From the NCBI GenBank assembly GCA_002254565.1, contig NJEG01000005.1, positions 1 to 34,902 of the forward strand: a stretch of DNA of 34,902 nucleotides, written 5' to 3'. The position numbers and the translations under genes were made by a program. Position 1 is the first letter of the stretch; each line of letters begins with the position of its first letter. Below are positions 16,758 to 25,572 of this stretch, in pieces. The DNA comes from Candidatus Altarchaeales archaeon ex4484_2 (lineage in GTDB: Archaea > Altiarchaeota > Altiarchaeia > IMC4 > QMZM01). The notes under the pieces were generated by a model. That model saw only the letters and a list, made by a program, of their open reading frames with translations. It was not told the DNA's origin and did not search any database.

Positions 16758-17102
16758 ATGGTTTCACTGGAGATATCCTATCTTGACCTGAATTACATGA
16801 TGCTTTTCCTAATCGCGAGCTTGTGTTTCGTGTCTTATATCTGGATCAGGGAGAGTATCAAGGGATTGAGTGTCGGCCTCCTCGAGGATTTGTTCAAGAC
16901 CTTCCTTTGGATAATCCGCTGGGGTTTCCTCTATGCCGTATGGCTTTTTGTTGTGGGAGTAGAGTACTTTGAAATCTCCATCGACCCATCCCTTAAGTCC
17001 CTGCTTGATTCAATATTTTTGGCTATTTTGTTCATGATTATTTCATATACAGCCACCAAGATGCAATCGCTGGGTAAAATCTACGGCTTCAAGAATAAAT
17101 AG
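16758..17102 (+). CDS. Small integral-membrane protein, module copy 2
   Basis: Three hydrophobic segments (MMLFLIASLCFVSYIWI, FLYAVWLFVVGVEYF, SIFLAILFMIISYTA) and C-terminal KMQSLGKIYGFKNK. Start moved from 16725 to the ATG at 16758, after the upstream stop. Confidence 0.75.
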   Translation: MVSLEISYLDLNYMMLFLIASLCFVSYIWIRESIKGLSVGLLEDLFKTFLWIIRWGFLYAVWLFVVGVEYFEISIDPSLKSLLDSIFLAILFMIISYTATKMQSLGKIYGFKNK

Positions 17103-17132
17103 TTTTTTAGGTCTGAAAGTGTATCTTATTTA

Positions 17133-18044
17133 ATGGAGATTGTTTTTTTAGGCACCAGTTGTGCTGTTCCCACAGAAAAGAGGGGGTTGCCTGCTGTTTT
17201 GCTGGAGTACCTTAACGAATACTATCTCTTCGACTGCGGTGAGGGAAGCCAGAGACAGATGCGGATTGCAGGCATCAATTTCATGAGGATAGACCACATT
17301 TTCATCACACACCTGCATGCCGACCACTTCATGGGCTTAGCCGGCCTTATTCAGAGCATGGATTTTCTGGAGCGCAACAGAGTGCTTAACCTATACGGGC
17401 CAGCAGGCTTTAAGAAGACCATGGAGCATATGATGTCGCTGGGAAGTTTCTCAATGGACTACATGAGCCTATCCATTAACGAGGTAAGCCCAGGATGGGT
17501 CCTGGACTGCGACCGATTCAGAGTTTCCTGTTTCAGGACAGAGCATACATCCAACTCCGTAGGATATGTGTTCGAGGAGGACAGCAAGAGGACGTTTCTC
17601 AAAAAGAAGGCCCTCAAACTGGGTGTTCCGGAGGGTGTGTTGTTTTCCAGATTGCAGAAGGGTCATGAGGTGGAGGTTGACGGCAGGAAGATTACGCCAG
17701 AGATGGTTTTATCTGACCCCGTTCCCGGGAGGAAGGTAGTTTATACAGGGGATACGAGAGCCTGCGATGGCGTAAGGGAAGCAGCTAGGGGAGCGGATGT
17801 TTTGATTCATGATTCCACCTTCAGCGACTCCGAGGAAGAGAAAACAACGTTGATGGCTCATTGCACAGCCAGACAGGCGGCTGAGGTGGCCAGGGAAGCT
17901 GGCGTGAAGAGACTGTATCTCACACACCTAAGCCAGAGGTACACTAACCCATCTATTCTGGAGCAGGAGGCGAGGGAGGTTTTCCCCAAGAGTTATGTGG
18001 CTGAGGACTTCATGAGAATCAAGGTCGCAAAACACGACCCCTGA
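17133..18044 (+). CDS. rnz: Ribonuclease Z
   Basis: Metallo-beta-lactamase motif ITHLHADHFMGLAGLI, FDCGEGSQRQM, YTGDTR, THLSQRY. Confidence 0.95.
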   Translation: MEIVFLGTSCAVPTEKRGLPAVLLEYLNEYYLFDCGEGSQRQMRIAGINFMRIDHIFITHLHADHFMGLAGLIQSMDFLERNRVLNLYGPAGFKKTMEHMMSLGSFSMDYMSLSINEVSPGWVLDCDRFRVSCFRTEHTSNSVGYVFEEDSKRTFLKKKALKLGVPEGVLFSRLQKGHEVEVDGRKITPEMVLSDPVPGRKVVYTGDTRACDGVREAARGADVLIHDSTFSDSEEEKTTLMAHCTARQAAEVAREAGVKRLYLTHLSQRYTNPSILEQEAREVFPKSYVAEDFMRIKVAKHDP

Positions 18045-18050
18045 AAAGAT

Positions 18051-18779
18051 ATGGACGCTGTTATACTGGCCGCAGGTAGAGGCAGGAGGCTGAGGCCCTT
18101 AACTGATGAGTTGCCTAAGGCCCTGCTACCGGTGGATGGTAGACCACTACTGGAGCAACTCATCATGAACCTGTCTAAAGCAGGTATAGAGTCATTCACT
18201 CTGGTTGTGGGATTTCTTGGTGATTTAGTGGTTTCTTTTCTCAAGGAAGAGGGTTTAGCAGGCAAGCTGGAGATAGATTTCGTCTACCAAAGAGAGCAGC
18301 TGGGTTCAGCGCACGCCCTCAGGCAGGTGAAGTTACGGGGAGGGGATTATCTGGTATCCGCATGTGACTGCCTTTACCCTGTAGGATACCTTAAAAAGTT
18401 CCTGGAGTTTCATTTTACAGGCGGGCAGGATATCACCTTGGCCCTGAAGAAACTATCCCCTGAAGAAATGAGTGAATCCAGCACTGTTTTATTGGAGAAA
18501 GATAAGGTAACAAAAATTATAGAGAAACCCTCCCGGGAGGAGTTTTTATCTCCCATAGCCTGCGCACCCCTCTATATTTTCCCGCCCGGAAGCGAAGGAT
18601 TTATCCAAGGGGTGAAAAAGTCGAAGAGGGGTGAGTACGAGATAACCTCGGTTATACAGAACATGCTCGACTCCGGATATGGCGCCAGAGGCCTTCAAGT
18701 AAAGGAATGGGCTCACCTCTCAGATACCAGAGACCTCCTGAGACTAAACTTCCCCTACCTCAAAAGGTTGTTGGAGTGA
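18051..18779 (+). CDS. Sugar nucleotidyltransferase
   Basis: VILAAGRGRRLRPLTDELPKALLPVDGRPLLEQLI. Confidence 0.92.
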   Translation: MDAVILAAGRGRRLRPLTDELPKALLPVDGRPLLEQLIMNLSKAGIESFTLVVGFLGDLVVSFLKEEGLAGKLEIDFVYQREQLGSAHALRQVKLRGGDYLVSACDCLYPVGYLKKFLEFHFTGGQDITLALKKLSPEEMSESSTVLLEKDKVTKIIEKPSREEFLSPIACAPLYIFPPGSEGFIQGVKKSKRGEYEITSVIQNMLDSGYGARGLQVKEWAHLSDTRDLLRLNFPYLKRLLE

Positions 18780-18829
18780 GATAACTTAATGGATTTATAG
18801 GTGTGTGTAGATAGTTTAATTGTTGGAAA

Positions 18830-20299
18830 ATGAGTCAGGAACTGGAGAGCTACGGGAGGGTAAAGATAACAAGCGAGGCAGAAAGCAACATACCATTATA
18901 TCAGGTGCAGGAGTTGGACTGGAACCAGAAGGAGAAGGAAATACTAGACGACCCCAAAGCATTCATAACAGACTACAAGCTGGTGCAGAAACAACTGGAT
19001 CCTATAAGGAACATAGAAGATAAAGAGAAATTCCTGGATGAACTAATCAGAGACAGGATAAAAACCAAAAAAATAGAAACAACAAACGAAAACGCCCTAG
19101 TCGACGGCATCATAGACAACCTGTTCTTCGGTTACGGTAAGATAGGGCCCCTGATGAGAGACGATATGCTCGAGGAGATCATGATAAACGGTATCAACAT
19201 CCCATTATACATATTCCACCGTAAATACGGGATGTGCGAGACAAACGTAAGATACGAAGGTAGAAATAGCATAAACGAGTTCATACAGGCAACAAGCCAC
19301 TTCGTTGAGAGAGATATAGGACCAGAAAATCCGATACTGGACGGGCACCTCATCGACGGAAGCAGGATAAACATCTCGGTTCCGCCAGCAGCACCATATG
19401 GTCCCAGCATCACCATCCGAAAATTCAGGAAATCACCTTTCACCATAATAGACCTTATCCTGAAAAAAACCATCTCCATTGAACTATCAGCATTCCTCTG
19501 GTTAGCAGTTGATGGTATGGGAGTGCACCCCTGCAACATTCTGGTGGCAGGAGGCTCAGGCGCTGGGAAAACCACCCTCCTGAACGCGCTGGCAATGTTC
19601 ATACCCGAACACGAGAGGGTGGTGACAGTAGAAGACACACTAGAGTTGAACTTCGAATTCCTCAAGAACTGGGTGCCCCTGGAGGGAGTCCCGTCCCTGG
19701 GGAAGGAAGATAAGGGAGGGGAAGTCACCCTCGAGGTTCTGGTGGAGAACACCCTCAGGATGAGGCCTGATAGGATAATAACAGGAGAGGTCAGGGGCAG
19801 GGAAGCTGAACCCCTTTTTGTGGCAATGGACATAGGACTCAACGGATCCATGGGAACCATACACAGCAACAACTCCAAGGAAACCGTAACCCGACTGGTG
19901 AACAAACCAATGGATGTCCCGCTGAGGATGCTCACCCTCCTACATCTTGTGGTTGTGTTAAACAGGCACTACGACCGAGAGAAAGGGATGTATCGAAGAG
20001 TCACGGAGGTAGGGGAGATCACTGGAATAGAGGGTGATGTAGTCCAGATAGGTGAAATCTACAAGTGGGACTACAAGACAGACAAGATAAAGAGAACAGA
20101 ATACCCGATACTGTTGAAAGAATATATATGCAGATGGTGCGGCCTCAGCAAAAAAGAACTTAACAAGGAGATATTCATCAGATGTAAGATACTTGAGCAC
20201 ATGGCAAAAAAGGGTATAAAAGAAAGAGACCAGGTAATCCCTGTGTTCAGGGAATACCATTATAGTCCCCAGAGGGTCATAGCCCGTTTCAGACAATAA
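18830..20299 (+). CDS. Type II/IV secretion system ATPase (CpaF/TadA/GspE-like)
   Basis: Walker A ILVAGGSGAGKTTLLNAL, Asp box VVTVEDTLELNF, RMRPDRIITGEVRGREAEPLFVAMDIGLNGSMGTIHSNN. Confidence 0.93.
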   Translation: MSQELESYGRVKITSEAESNIPLYQVQELDWNQKEKEILDDPKAFITDYKLVQKQLDPIRNIEDKEKFLDELIRDRIKTKKIETTNENALVDGIIDNLFFGYGKIGPLMRDDMLEEIMINGINIPLYIFHRKYGMCETNVRYEGRNSINEFIQATSHFVERDIGPENPILDGHLIDGSRINISVPPAAPYGPSITIRKFRKSPFTIIDLILKKTISIELSAFLWLAVDGMGVHPCNILVAGGSGAGKTTLLNALAMFIPEHERVVTVEDTLELNFEFLKNWVPLEGVPSLGKEDKGGEVTLEVLVENTLRMRPDRIITGEVRGREAEPLFVAMDIGLNGSMGTIHSNNSKETVTRLVNKPMDVPLRMLTLLHLVVVLNRHYDREKGMYRRVTEVGEITGIEGDVVQIGEIYKWDYKTDKIKRTEYPILLKEYICRWCGLSKKELNKEIFIRCKILEHMAKKGIKERDQVIPVFREYHYSPQRVIARFRQ

Positions 20300-20317
20300 A
20301 TAGGTTGATGCGAGAAT

Positions 20318-21646
20318 CTACTCCTTTTTTTCCAGGCGAGCGTATCTGAACAACACCAGCGATACCAGAACACTGGCGAATGAACCAGTGACTATACCCC
20401 ACCATACACCCTCCAGACCGAAGCCGAACTTAACAGCCAATAAATATGCTGCAGGCACAGCAAACAATATGCTTCGGGAGCAGTTAATCAACAAGGCCAG
20501 GGGAGCCCTGCCCGAGCCCAAAAAAGCGCCCGTTATAGAGAAGACAACACCCAGCACTATATAGCTTAAGGGCAGAATCCTCAACATTGAAGCACCATAT
20601 TCAATCACCAACGGCTCAGAATTAAATATTGAAGTAATCTCCGGGGCAAACAAATAAAAAACAACCCCGAACAAGCTCATAAAAGCTGAAGACATAACTC
20701 CAGCCTTCAGGGTAAAACTCCTAGCTCTCTCCACCTTACCAGCGCCTATATTCTGACCCACGATACTGACCAGAGCAATGGACACGCCCAAACCAGGTAA
20801 TATTGCAAGACTATCTAATCTGAAGCCGACCCCGAAGGCTGCTAGGGCATCAGTTCCGAAAAAACCCACAATAATAGTCAACATAAACATCCCCACACTC
20901 AAGCTGATATTTGAGAGAGCAGAGGGTATGCCCACTGAAAAGATACGTCTGATGTATTCGAAGTCGAACCCGAAATTCCTGAAGTCAAGCTTAACCCAGG
21001 CCCTCCCTGAGTGGACGTAATACAATACAAAGATAAGAGCATAAACCCTGGAGAATGCTGTTGCCAGGGCAGCGCCCTGAACCCCCAGCCCTGCCCAGAA
21101 AATCAGTACAGGGTCTAGTATGATGTTTAGTATAGCAGCTGAACCCATCACCTTCATAGGGGTTAACATATCACCTTCACCCCGTAGTATGCTGTTGCCG
21201 ACGAAGCTTAGAAGAGTTAATGGAGCGAAAGCGAGCAGGATGTTTATGTAATCCAGGGCCATGATCTTAAGGGATCCTGAGGCGCCCATTAAATCAAAAA
21301 GGAAGGGAGCAGCCAATATGCCTGCAAGGCTTAGAAATAAACCAAGGAAAAAAGCAGCAAGTAAACCATGTTCTGAGGCATTATCCGCTCTCTTCTGGGC
21401 TTTAGCCCCTATGAAACGGGCGACAACCGATGTTACGCCAACCCCGATACCAGAACCCAGGGAGATAATAAGGAATAACATAGGAAAGCTTATGCTAACA
21501 GCTGCAAGAGCCTCCGCGCTGATCTTGCCCACAAAGAAAGCATCCGCAAGGTTGAATGTGCTATGCAAGAAAAAAGCAACAACCATAGGCCATGAAGTCT
21601 TAACTAAGGTCTCAACTACCCCACCCTCAGTCAAATCCTCACCCAT
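20318..21646 (-). CDS. MATE family efflux transporter
   Basis: 12-TM MATE pattern: LVKTSWPMVVAFFLHSTFNLADAFFVGKISAEALAAVSISFP; GVTSVVARFIGAKAQKRAD; NSILRGEGDMLTPM. Confidence 0.93.
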   Translation of the reverse strand: MGEDLTEGGVVETLVKTSWPMVVAFFLHSTFNLADAFFVGKISAEALAAVSISFPMLFLIISLGSGIGVGVTSVVARFIGAKAQKRADNASEHGLLAAFFLGLFLSLAGILAAPFLFDLMGASGSLKIMALDYINILLAFAPLTLLSFVGNSILRGEGDMLTPMKVMGSAAILNIILDPVLIFWAGLGVQGAALATAFSRVYALIFVLYYVHSGRAWVKLDFRNFGFDFEYIRRIFSVGIPSALSNISLSVGMFMLTIIVGFFGTDALAAFGVGFRLDSLAILPGLGVSIALVSIVGQNIGAGKVERARSFTLKAGVMSSAFMSLFGVVFYLFAPEITSIFNSEPLVIEYGASMLRILPLSYIVLGVVFSITGAFLGSGRAPLALLINCSRSILFAVPAAYLLAVKFGFGLEGVWWGIVTGSFASVLVSLVLFRYARLEKKE

Positions 21647-21692
21647 GCAATAGGATTGTGACTCACTGAATAAAAAATCTTTTTTATTTCCT

Positions 21693-22103
21693 CTACGTAT
21701 AGACTTCCGCAGGATTAAAGACCCTTTCTTGAGTAGTCTTCAATTCATCCTCATCCAGGCGGCGGTAGAAGCAGCTCCGATATCCCATGTGACATGCACC
21801 ACCCTTTTGTTTAACCTTGAATAATAAGGCATCTCCGTCGCAGTCCACGTACACCTCAACAACCTCCTGGGTGTTGCCTGAGGACTCTCCCTTCCTCCAA
21901 AGCCGCCTCCTGTTTGTGGAATAGTAATGCATGACCCCAGTCTCCAGCGTCAACTCCAGGGATTCCCTGTTCATGAATGCAGTCATCAACACCTCATCAC
22001 TACCTGAATCCTGCACTATAGCAAGATACAAGCCATCTATACCATCAACAACCCTAGCCTTTAACTCATCAAAGAGTGAATTCATTCTCATCTCCAATTG
22101 CAT
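21693..22103 (-). CDS. hisI: Phosphoribosyl-AMP cyclohydrolase
   Basis: VLMTAFMNRESLELTLETGVMHYYSTNRRRLWRKGESSGNTQEVVEVYVDCDGDALLFKVKQKGGACHMGYRSCFYR. Confidence 0.97.
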   Translation of the reverse strand: MQLEMRMNSLFDELKARVVDGIDGLYLAIVQDSGSDEVLMTAFMNRESLELTLETGVMHYYSTNRRRLWRKGESSGNTQEVVEVYVDCDGDALLFKVKQKGGACHMGYRSCFYRRLDEDELKTTQERVFNPAEVYT

Positions 22104-22143
22104 TTATACCTGAATTATTAATTATTATGCAGGAAACAAAAAA

Positions 22144-22464
22144 ATGGCAATGAAAGGAAAAAACAGCGGAGACCAGCAAATTATCAGAGTAAGAGTCCCA
22201 AGAGATAACCAGTTTCTCGGAGAGGTTGAGCAGATGCTAGGCAACAGAAGAATGCTTGTGAGATGCACCGACGGCCACACCAGACTCTGCAGGATACCTG
22301 GGAAAATAAGGAAACGTATCTGGATAAAAGAGGGTTACATAGTCCTGATAGAGCCATGGGAGGTACAGTCTGATGAAAGAGGTGATATCCTGTGGAGATA
22401 TAACAAGGGACAGGTCAGCTGGCTGAAGAGAAAGGGACTTCTGAAGAAACTGGATGAAGAGTAG
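22144..22464 (+). CDS. eif1A: Translation initiation factor aIF-1A
   Basis: [61 protein letters not shown]. Confidence 0.97.
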   Translation: MAMKGKNSGDQQIIRVRVPRDNQFLGEVEQMLGNRRMLVRCTDGHTRLCRIPGKIRKRIWIKEGYIVLIEPWEVQSDERGDILWRYNKGQVSWLKRKGLLKKLDEE

Positions 22465-22489
22465 ATAAACTTCTGTTTCCAAGTAGTAA

Positions 22490-23209
22490 TTGGTGAAAAA
22501 ATCTGAATACGAGCTCCGGAAAATATACGCTGGGGTCTTCGACAAATCAACGCTGCTATCTCTTGAGAGGCTGATGAGGGGGGGATATCTGGAAGAGTTA
22601 GAGTCAATGATATCCACTGGAAAAGAAGCCAATGTCTACCACGGGTGCATGGGAGAAAAAGAGATAGCGGTAAAGATTTATGCCATAGATGCTTCCTCCT
22701 TCAAGAACATGGAGAAATACATTTTGGGAGACAGGAGATTCAAGACCTGGAGGAATAGGAGGCAGTTGGTCTACACCTGGGCGCAGAAGGAATACAAGAA
22801 CCTGGCAAGAGTCCACGGCTTTATAGAGTGCCCCAGACCCCATCAAGCATACAGGAATATTCTTGTTATGGATTTCATTGGAAGAGACAACATACCAGCT
22901 CCTCGATTAAAGGATTCACCACCCAAAAACCCCAAGGAATACTTCAATAAGATAGTGGGCTACATTAGGGGGATGTATGAGAGGGGTTTGGTTCATGCAG
23001 ATCTCTCTGAATACAACGTACTGAATACAGGAGAAAAGCCAGTTATCATAGACTTATCCACCGGAGTCTTGTTAGACCACCCTCTAGCAGATAAATTCCT
23101 AAAAAGAGACATATATAATATCTGCCGCTACTTCAGGTCTGAGGGCGTGGATTGTGATGAAAAGGAGGTGCTGGCTGAAGTAAAAAAAATTTCCAGAGGA
23201 AATTTTTAA
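22490..23209 (+). CDS. rio1: RIO1-type serine/threonine protein kinase (TTG/GTG start)
   Basis: STGKEANVYHG, AVKIYAIDASSFKNM, LVHADLSEYNVL, PVIIDLSTGVLLDHPLA. Confidence 0.95.
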   Translation: MVKKSEYELRKIYAGVFDKSTLLSLERLMRGGYLEELESMISTGKEANVYHGCMGEKEIAVKIYAIDASSFKNMEKYILGDRRFKTWRNRRQLVYTWAQKEYKNLARVHGFIECPRPHQAYRNILVMDFIGRDNIPAPRLKDSPPKNPKEYFNKIVGYIRGMYERGLVHADLSEYNVLNTGEKPVIIDLSTGVLLDHPLADKFLKRDIYNICRYFRSEGVDCDEKEVLAEVKKISRGNF

Positions 23210-23236
23210 CTTGTATATTTTCGTATACAATAAAAA

Positions 23237-23662
23237 ATGAGTGAATACCTTGTTGAGCGGATTAAGGCATCAGGCCATCCTAATGTGTCAGCGAGGCATA
23301 AGACGACACTGGAGGTTACAGGAGATAATTACCTGACCCCCACAGGAGATTGTATAGTGGCCATAAATGCTGATAGATGTTTCCCTGAGTTCTCCCCTGG
23401 TTTCCTGGATCTGCTGAAGAGTGAAGGCTCCAGAGTTGAGGTGTTGATTGAGTGTAACGGTGTTAGGGATAAGGTAACCGCCAGAGGGGATAAGGCCTTG
23501 ACTCTAAACCATGGGAGTGAGATGGTGGTGAGGAAAAGCAGCTACGTATGTGGGAGGACACTGGCTGTTAAGGCAGATAAGGCAGCAGCTGACCTGAAAA
23601 GGGAGCTGGTGGATGAACTGAAACGGGGGAATGAGGTAATAGTAGAGTTGAGGGTTTATTAG
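23237..23662 (+). CDS. DUF371 domain protein
   Basis: GHPNVSARHKTTLEVTGDNYLTPTGDCIVAINADRC; LTLNHGSEMVVRKSSYVCGRTLAVKADKAAADL. Confidence 0.85.
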   Translation: MSEYLVERIKASGHPNVSARHKTTLEVTGDNYLTPTGDCIVAINADRCFPEFSPGFLDLLKSEGSRVEVLIECNGVRDKVTARGDKALTLNHGSEMVVRKSSYVCGRTLAVKADKAAADLKRELVDELKRGNEVIVELRVY

Positions 23663-24306
23663 CTGGTTATCCGCAGGGCCAGGCTCTCGTTTATTAAATC
23701 ATCACGGTATATGGAGAGGGAGATATATATTCTTGTAACCGCCTCCTCGAAGTAATCAAGTTCCCGGGTGTAGCCTACCAGTATGAGTTCCTGCTCCTCC
23801 CCTCTTTTGAGTTCTCCGTAGCTCCCGTACCGGTATTCATCAACCCTCATCAGGCTCCCCCCAGCACCAGGTGTGTAGTAGGAATCTTTTAGCTTGTATT
23901 CCCCGGAAACAGGTTTGATGAAGCCTATTACCTTAGGATAATATCTGAGCTTAATCCTCGCACCAGCCACATACCCGTCCTCCCCGCTCAGCGGGTACCT
24001 GGAATGAAGCCTTAATACAAAGGAGGAGCTCTCTGGTATTTCCTTCCTAAAGCCTTCCCGCAGGTAGACCCACGGGTATTTGGAGTCTATTTCCTCCTTA
24101 AGAGCATAGTCTGAGGTGAGGTTAGCTGGTGCTATGCTTATGGAGTCAAGGAGCTCCACCTTAAGGTACGGTGAGCTCCCTGATGCTTTAGTGTAGCTTT
24201 TTTCCCCTGCCTTTAGAGTATCCCGGACCGAGTAGGTTGTACAGCCGGACAACAGGATAACAACTGAGATAGATAAAATCAACAAAAAATTTTTTTTGTC
24301 GGTCAT
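23659..24306 (-). CDS. Hypothetical lipoprotein
   Basis: Signal peptide with lipobox LLSGC; no family recognised. Confidence 0.7.
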   Translation of the reverse strand: MTDKKNFLLILSISVVILLSGCTTYSVRDTLKAGEKSYTKASGSSPYLKVELLDSISIAPANLTSDYALKEEIDSKYPWVYLREGFRKEIPESSSFVLRLHSRYPLSGEDGYVAGARIKLRYYPKVIGFIKPVSGEYKLKDSYYTPGAGGSLMRVDEYRYGSYGELKRGEEQELILVGYTRELDYFEEAVTRIYISLSIYRDDLINESLALRITS

Positions 24307-24407
24307 TGTTCAATTCATCAGGTAAATATAAGGATTATATATTGAAGTATCAAGACATGTGATTGAATAAGAAGGTAGGAACGTAATAAATAAAGAGAGA
24401 GAAAAAA

Positions 24408-25232
24408 ATGTTCATGACACCGAAAAATAATCTTGTGACCATAGACAAGGACCAGAACCTGAAGGATGCATTAACCTTGATGAAGAAAAACAGGTTATCG
24501 AAGTTGATGGTTACAGAAGATGGAGAAATAATAGGTATATTAACGGACGGAGACATAGAGGAGAGACTTGGCACCGGAAGAGAGAGGAAACTTAAGACCA
24601 GCCAGATACACGTCTCATCAGCGATGACCAAGGACCTCAAGTACTGGGATGCTGAACCGGGAGATTTTTATATGTCTGGAGATATGCAGAGAGACCTGAG
24701 ATACGAGAAAATCAGGGAGATGGCGGAATCTATGCTTGAAAACAACATCTCTTCCCTGCCGCTCAGAGAGGAGGGGAAGGTGATAGGCTTGGTGTCCGAA
24801 ACAGACCTGGTAGAGACTCTTAGGGGCTCCAGAAAGCTGGTTGAGGAAGTCTACACAAGAGGCTGTTTAACAGTAAACCCAAACGATACGCTAGTCCATG
24901 CCAGGAAAATAATGCACGAGAACAACATAGGACGGCTGGTGGTGGAAAACAGGGGATACATCGCAGGTATTGTTACGGATAAGGACGTGGCTGAGGGACT
25001 TAATATATTCCGTAGGGCATTGGACAGTCTACATCACCCAGACATCAAGGCACTCAGGATAGGGGATGTGATGACACCCGACCCCTTACTCATAGACCAC
25101 GAGGACACCATAGGTCAAGCAGTGGAGATGATGCTGGAAAACAAAATCTCCGGCCTGCCGGTGACAGGAGAACACCCGGGGATAATAACCAAGAAAGACC
25201 TTATTAAAGGCATAGCATATAACCTGATGTAG
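24408..25232 (+). CDS. Multi-CBS-domain protein
   Basis: Repeated CBS motifs: LTLMKKNRLSKLMVTEDGEIIGILTDGDI; MLENNISSLPLREEGKVIGLVSETDL; MHENNIGRLVVENRGYIAGIVTDKDV; MLENKISGLPVTGEHPGIITKKDL. Confidence 0.92.
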   Translation: MFMTPKNNLVTIDKDQNLKDALTLMKKNRLSKLMVTEDGEIIGILTDGDIEERLGTGRERKLKTSQIHVSSAMTKDLKYWDAEPGDFYMSGDMQRDLRYEKIREMAESMLENNISSLPLREEGKVIGLVSETDLVETLRGSRKLVEEVYTRGCLTVNPNDTLVHARKIMHENNIGRLVVENRGYIAGIVTDKDVAEGLNIFRRALDSLHHPDIKALRIGDVMTPDPLLIDHEDTIGQAVEMMLENKISGLPVTGEHPGIITKKDLIKGIAYNLM

Positions 25233-25241
25233 GTACAGTAA

Positions 25242-25560
25242 CCAAAAAAGAAGCAAGCCTCGGGTTCGTAAAACCAGGTGTGAGTTCCCATGGGAACCCT
25301 TAAGGTCGTGGGGATGGAGTTACTTACTACTTATCGGTTTTGTACCCTCCCAAGGGATTCCTCAACTTGTTTATACTTTAATGTCTAATTATCTTTCACT
25401 AAGAGATAATGGTTACACAAAGTGTATTCCTGGGGCCGAAGGAATTGAAACTGATTCTAACCCTAGAGAGGGAAGGTAAGAGGATTTAATCTATCTTATG
25501 TGACAAATTTAGGGTAGATGCAGGAAGCAACAAAAACCAGAAGCAAGCCTTGGATTCCAG
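25242..25560. other. Intergenic remnant region with two near-identical TnpB-tail-like repeats and inverted repeats
   Basis: AGAAGCAAGCCTCGGGTTC (25249..25267) and AGAAGCAAGCCTTGGATTC (25539..25557), both readable as KxEASLGF; palindrome gttcccatgggaac (25284..25297); hairpin attatct..agataat (25388..25410). Confidence 0.4.
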
Positions 25561-25572
25561 ATACCAGCTGAA

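Noticed and set aside
19132-19935. 267-aa minus-strand ORF
   Set aside because: Antisense to the well-supported secretion ATPase; composition looks like a shadow frame and no motif is visible.
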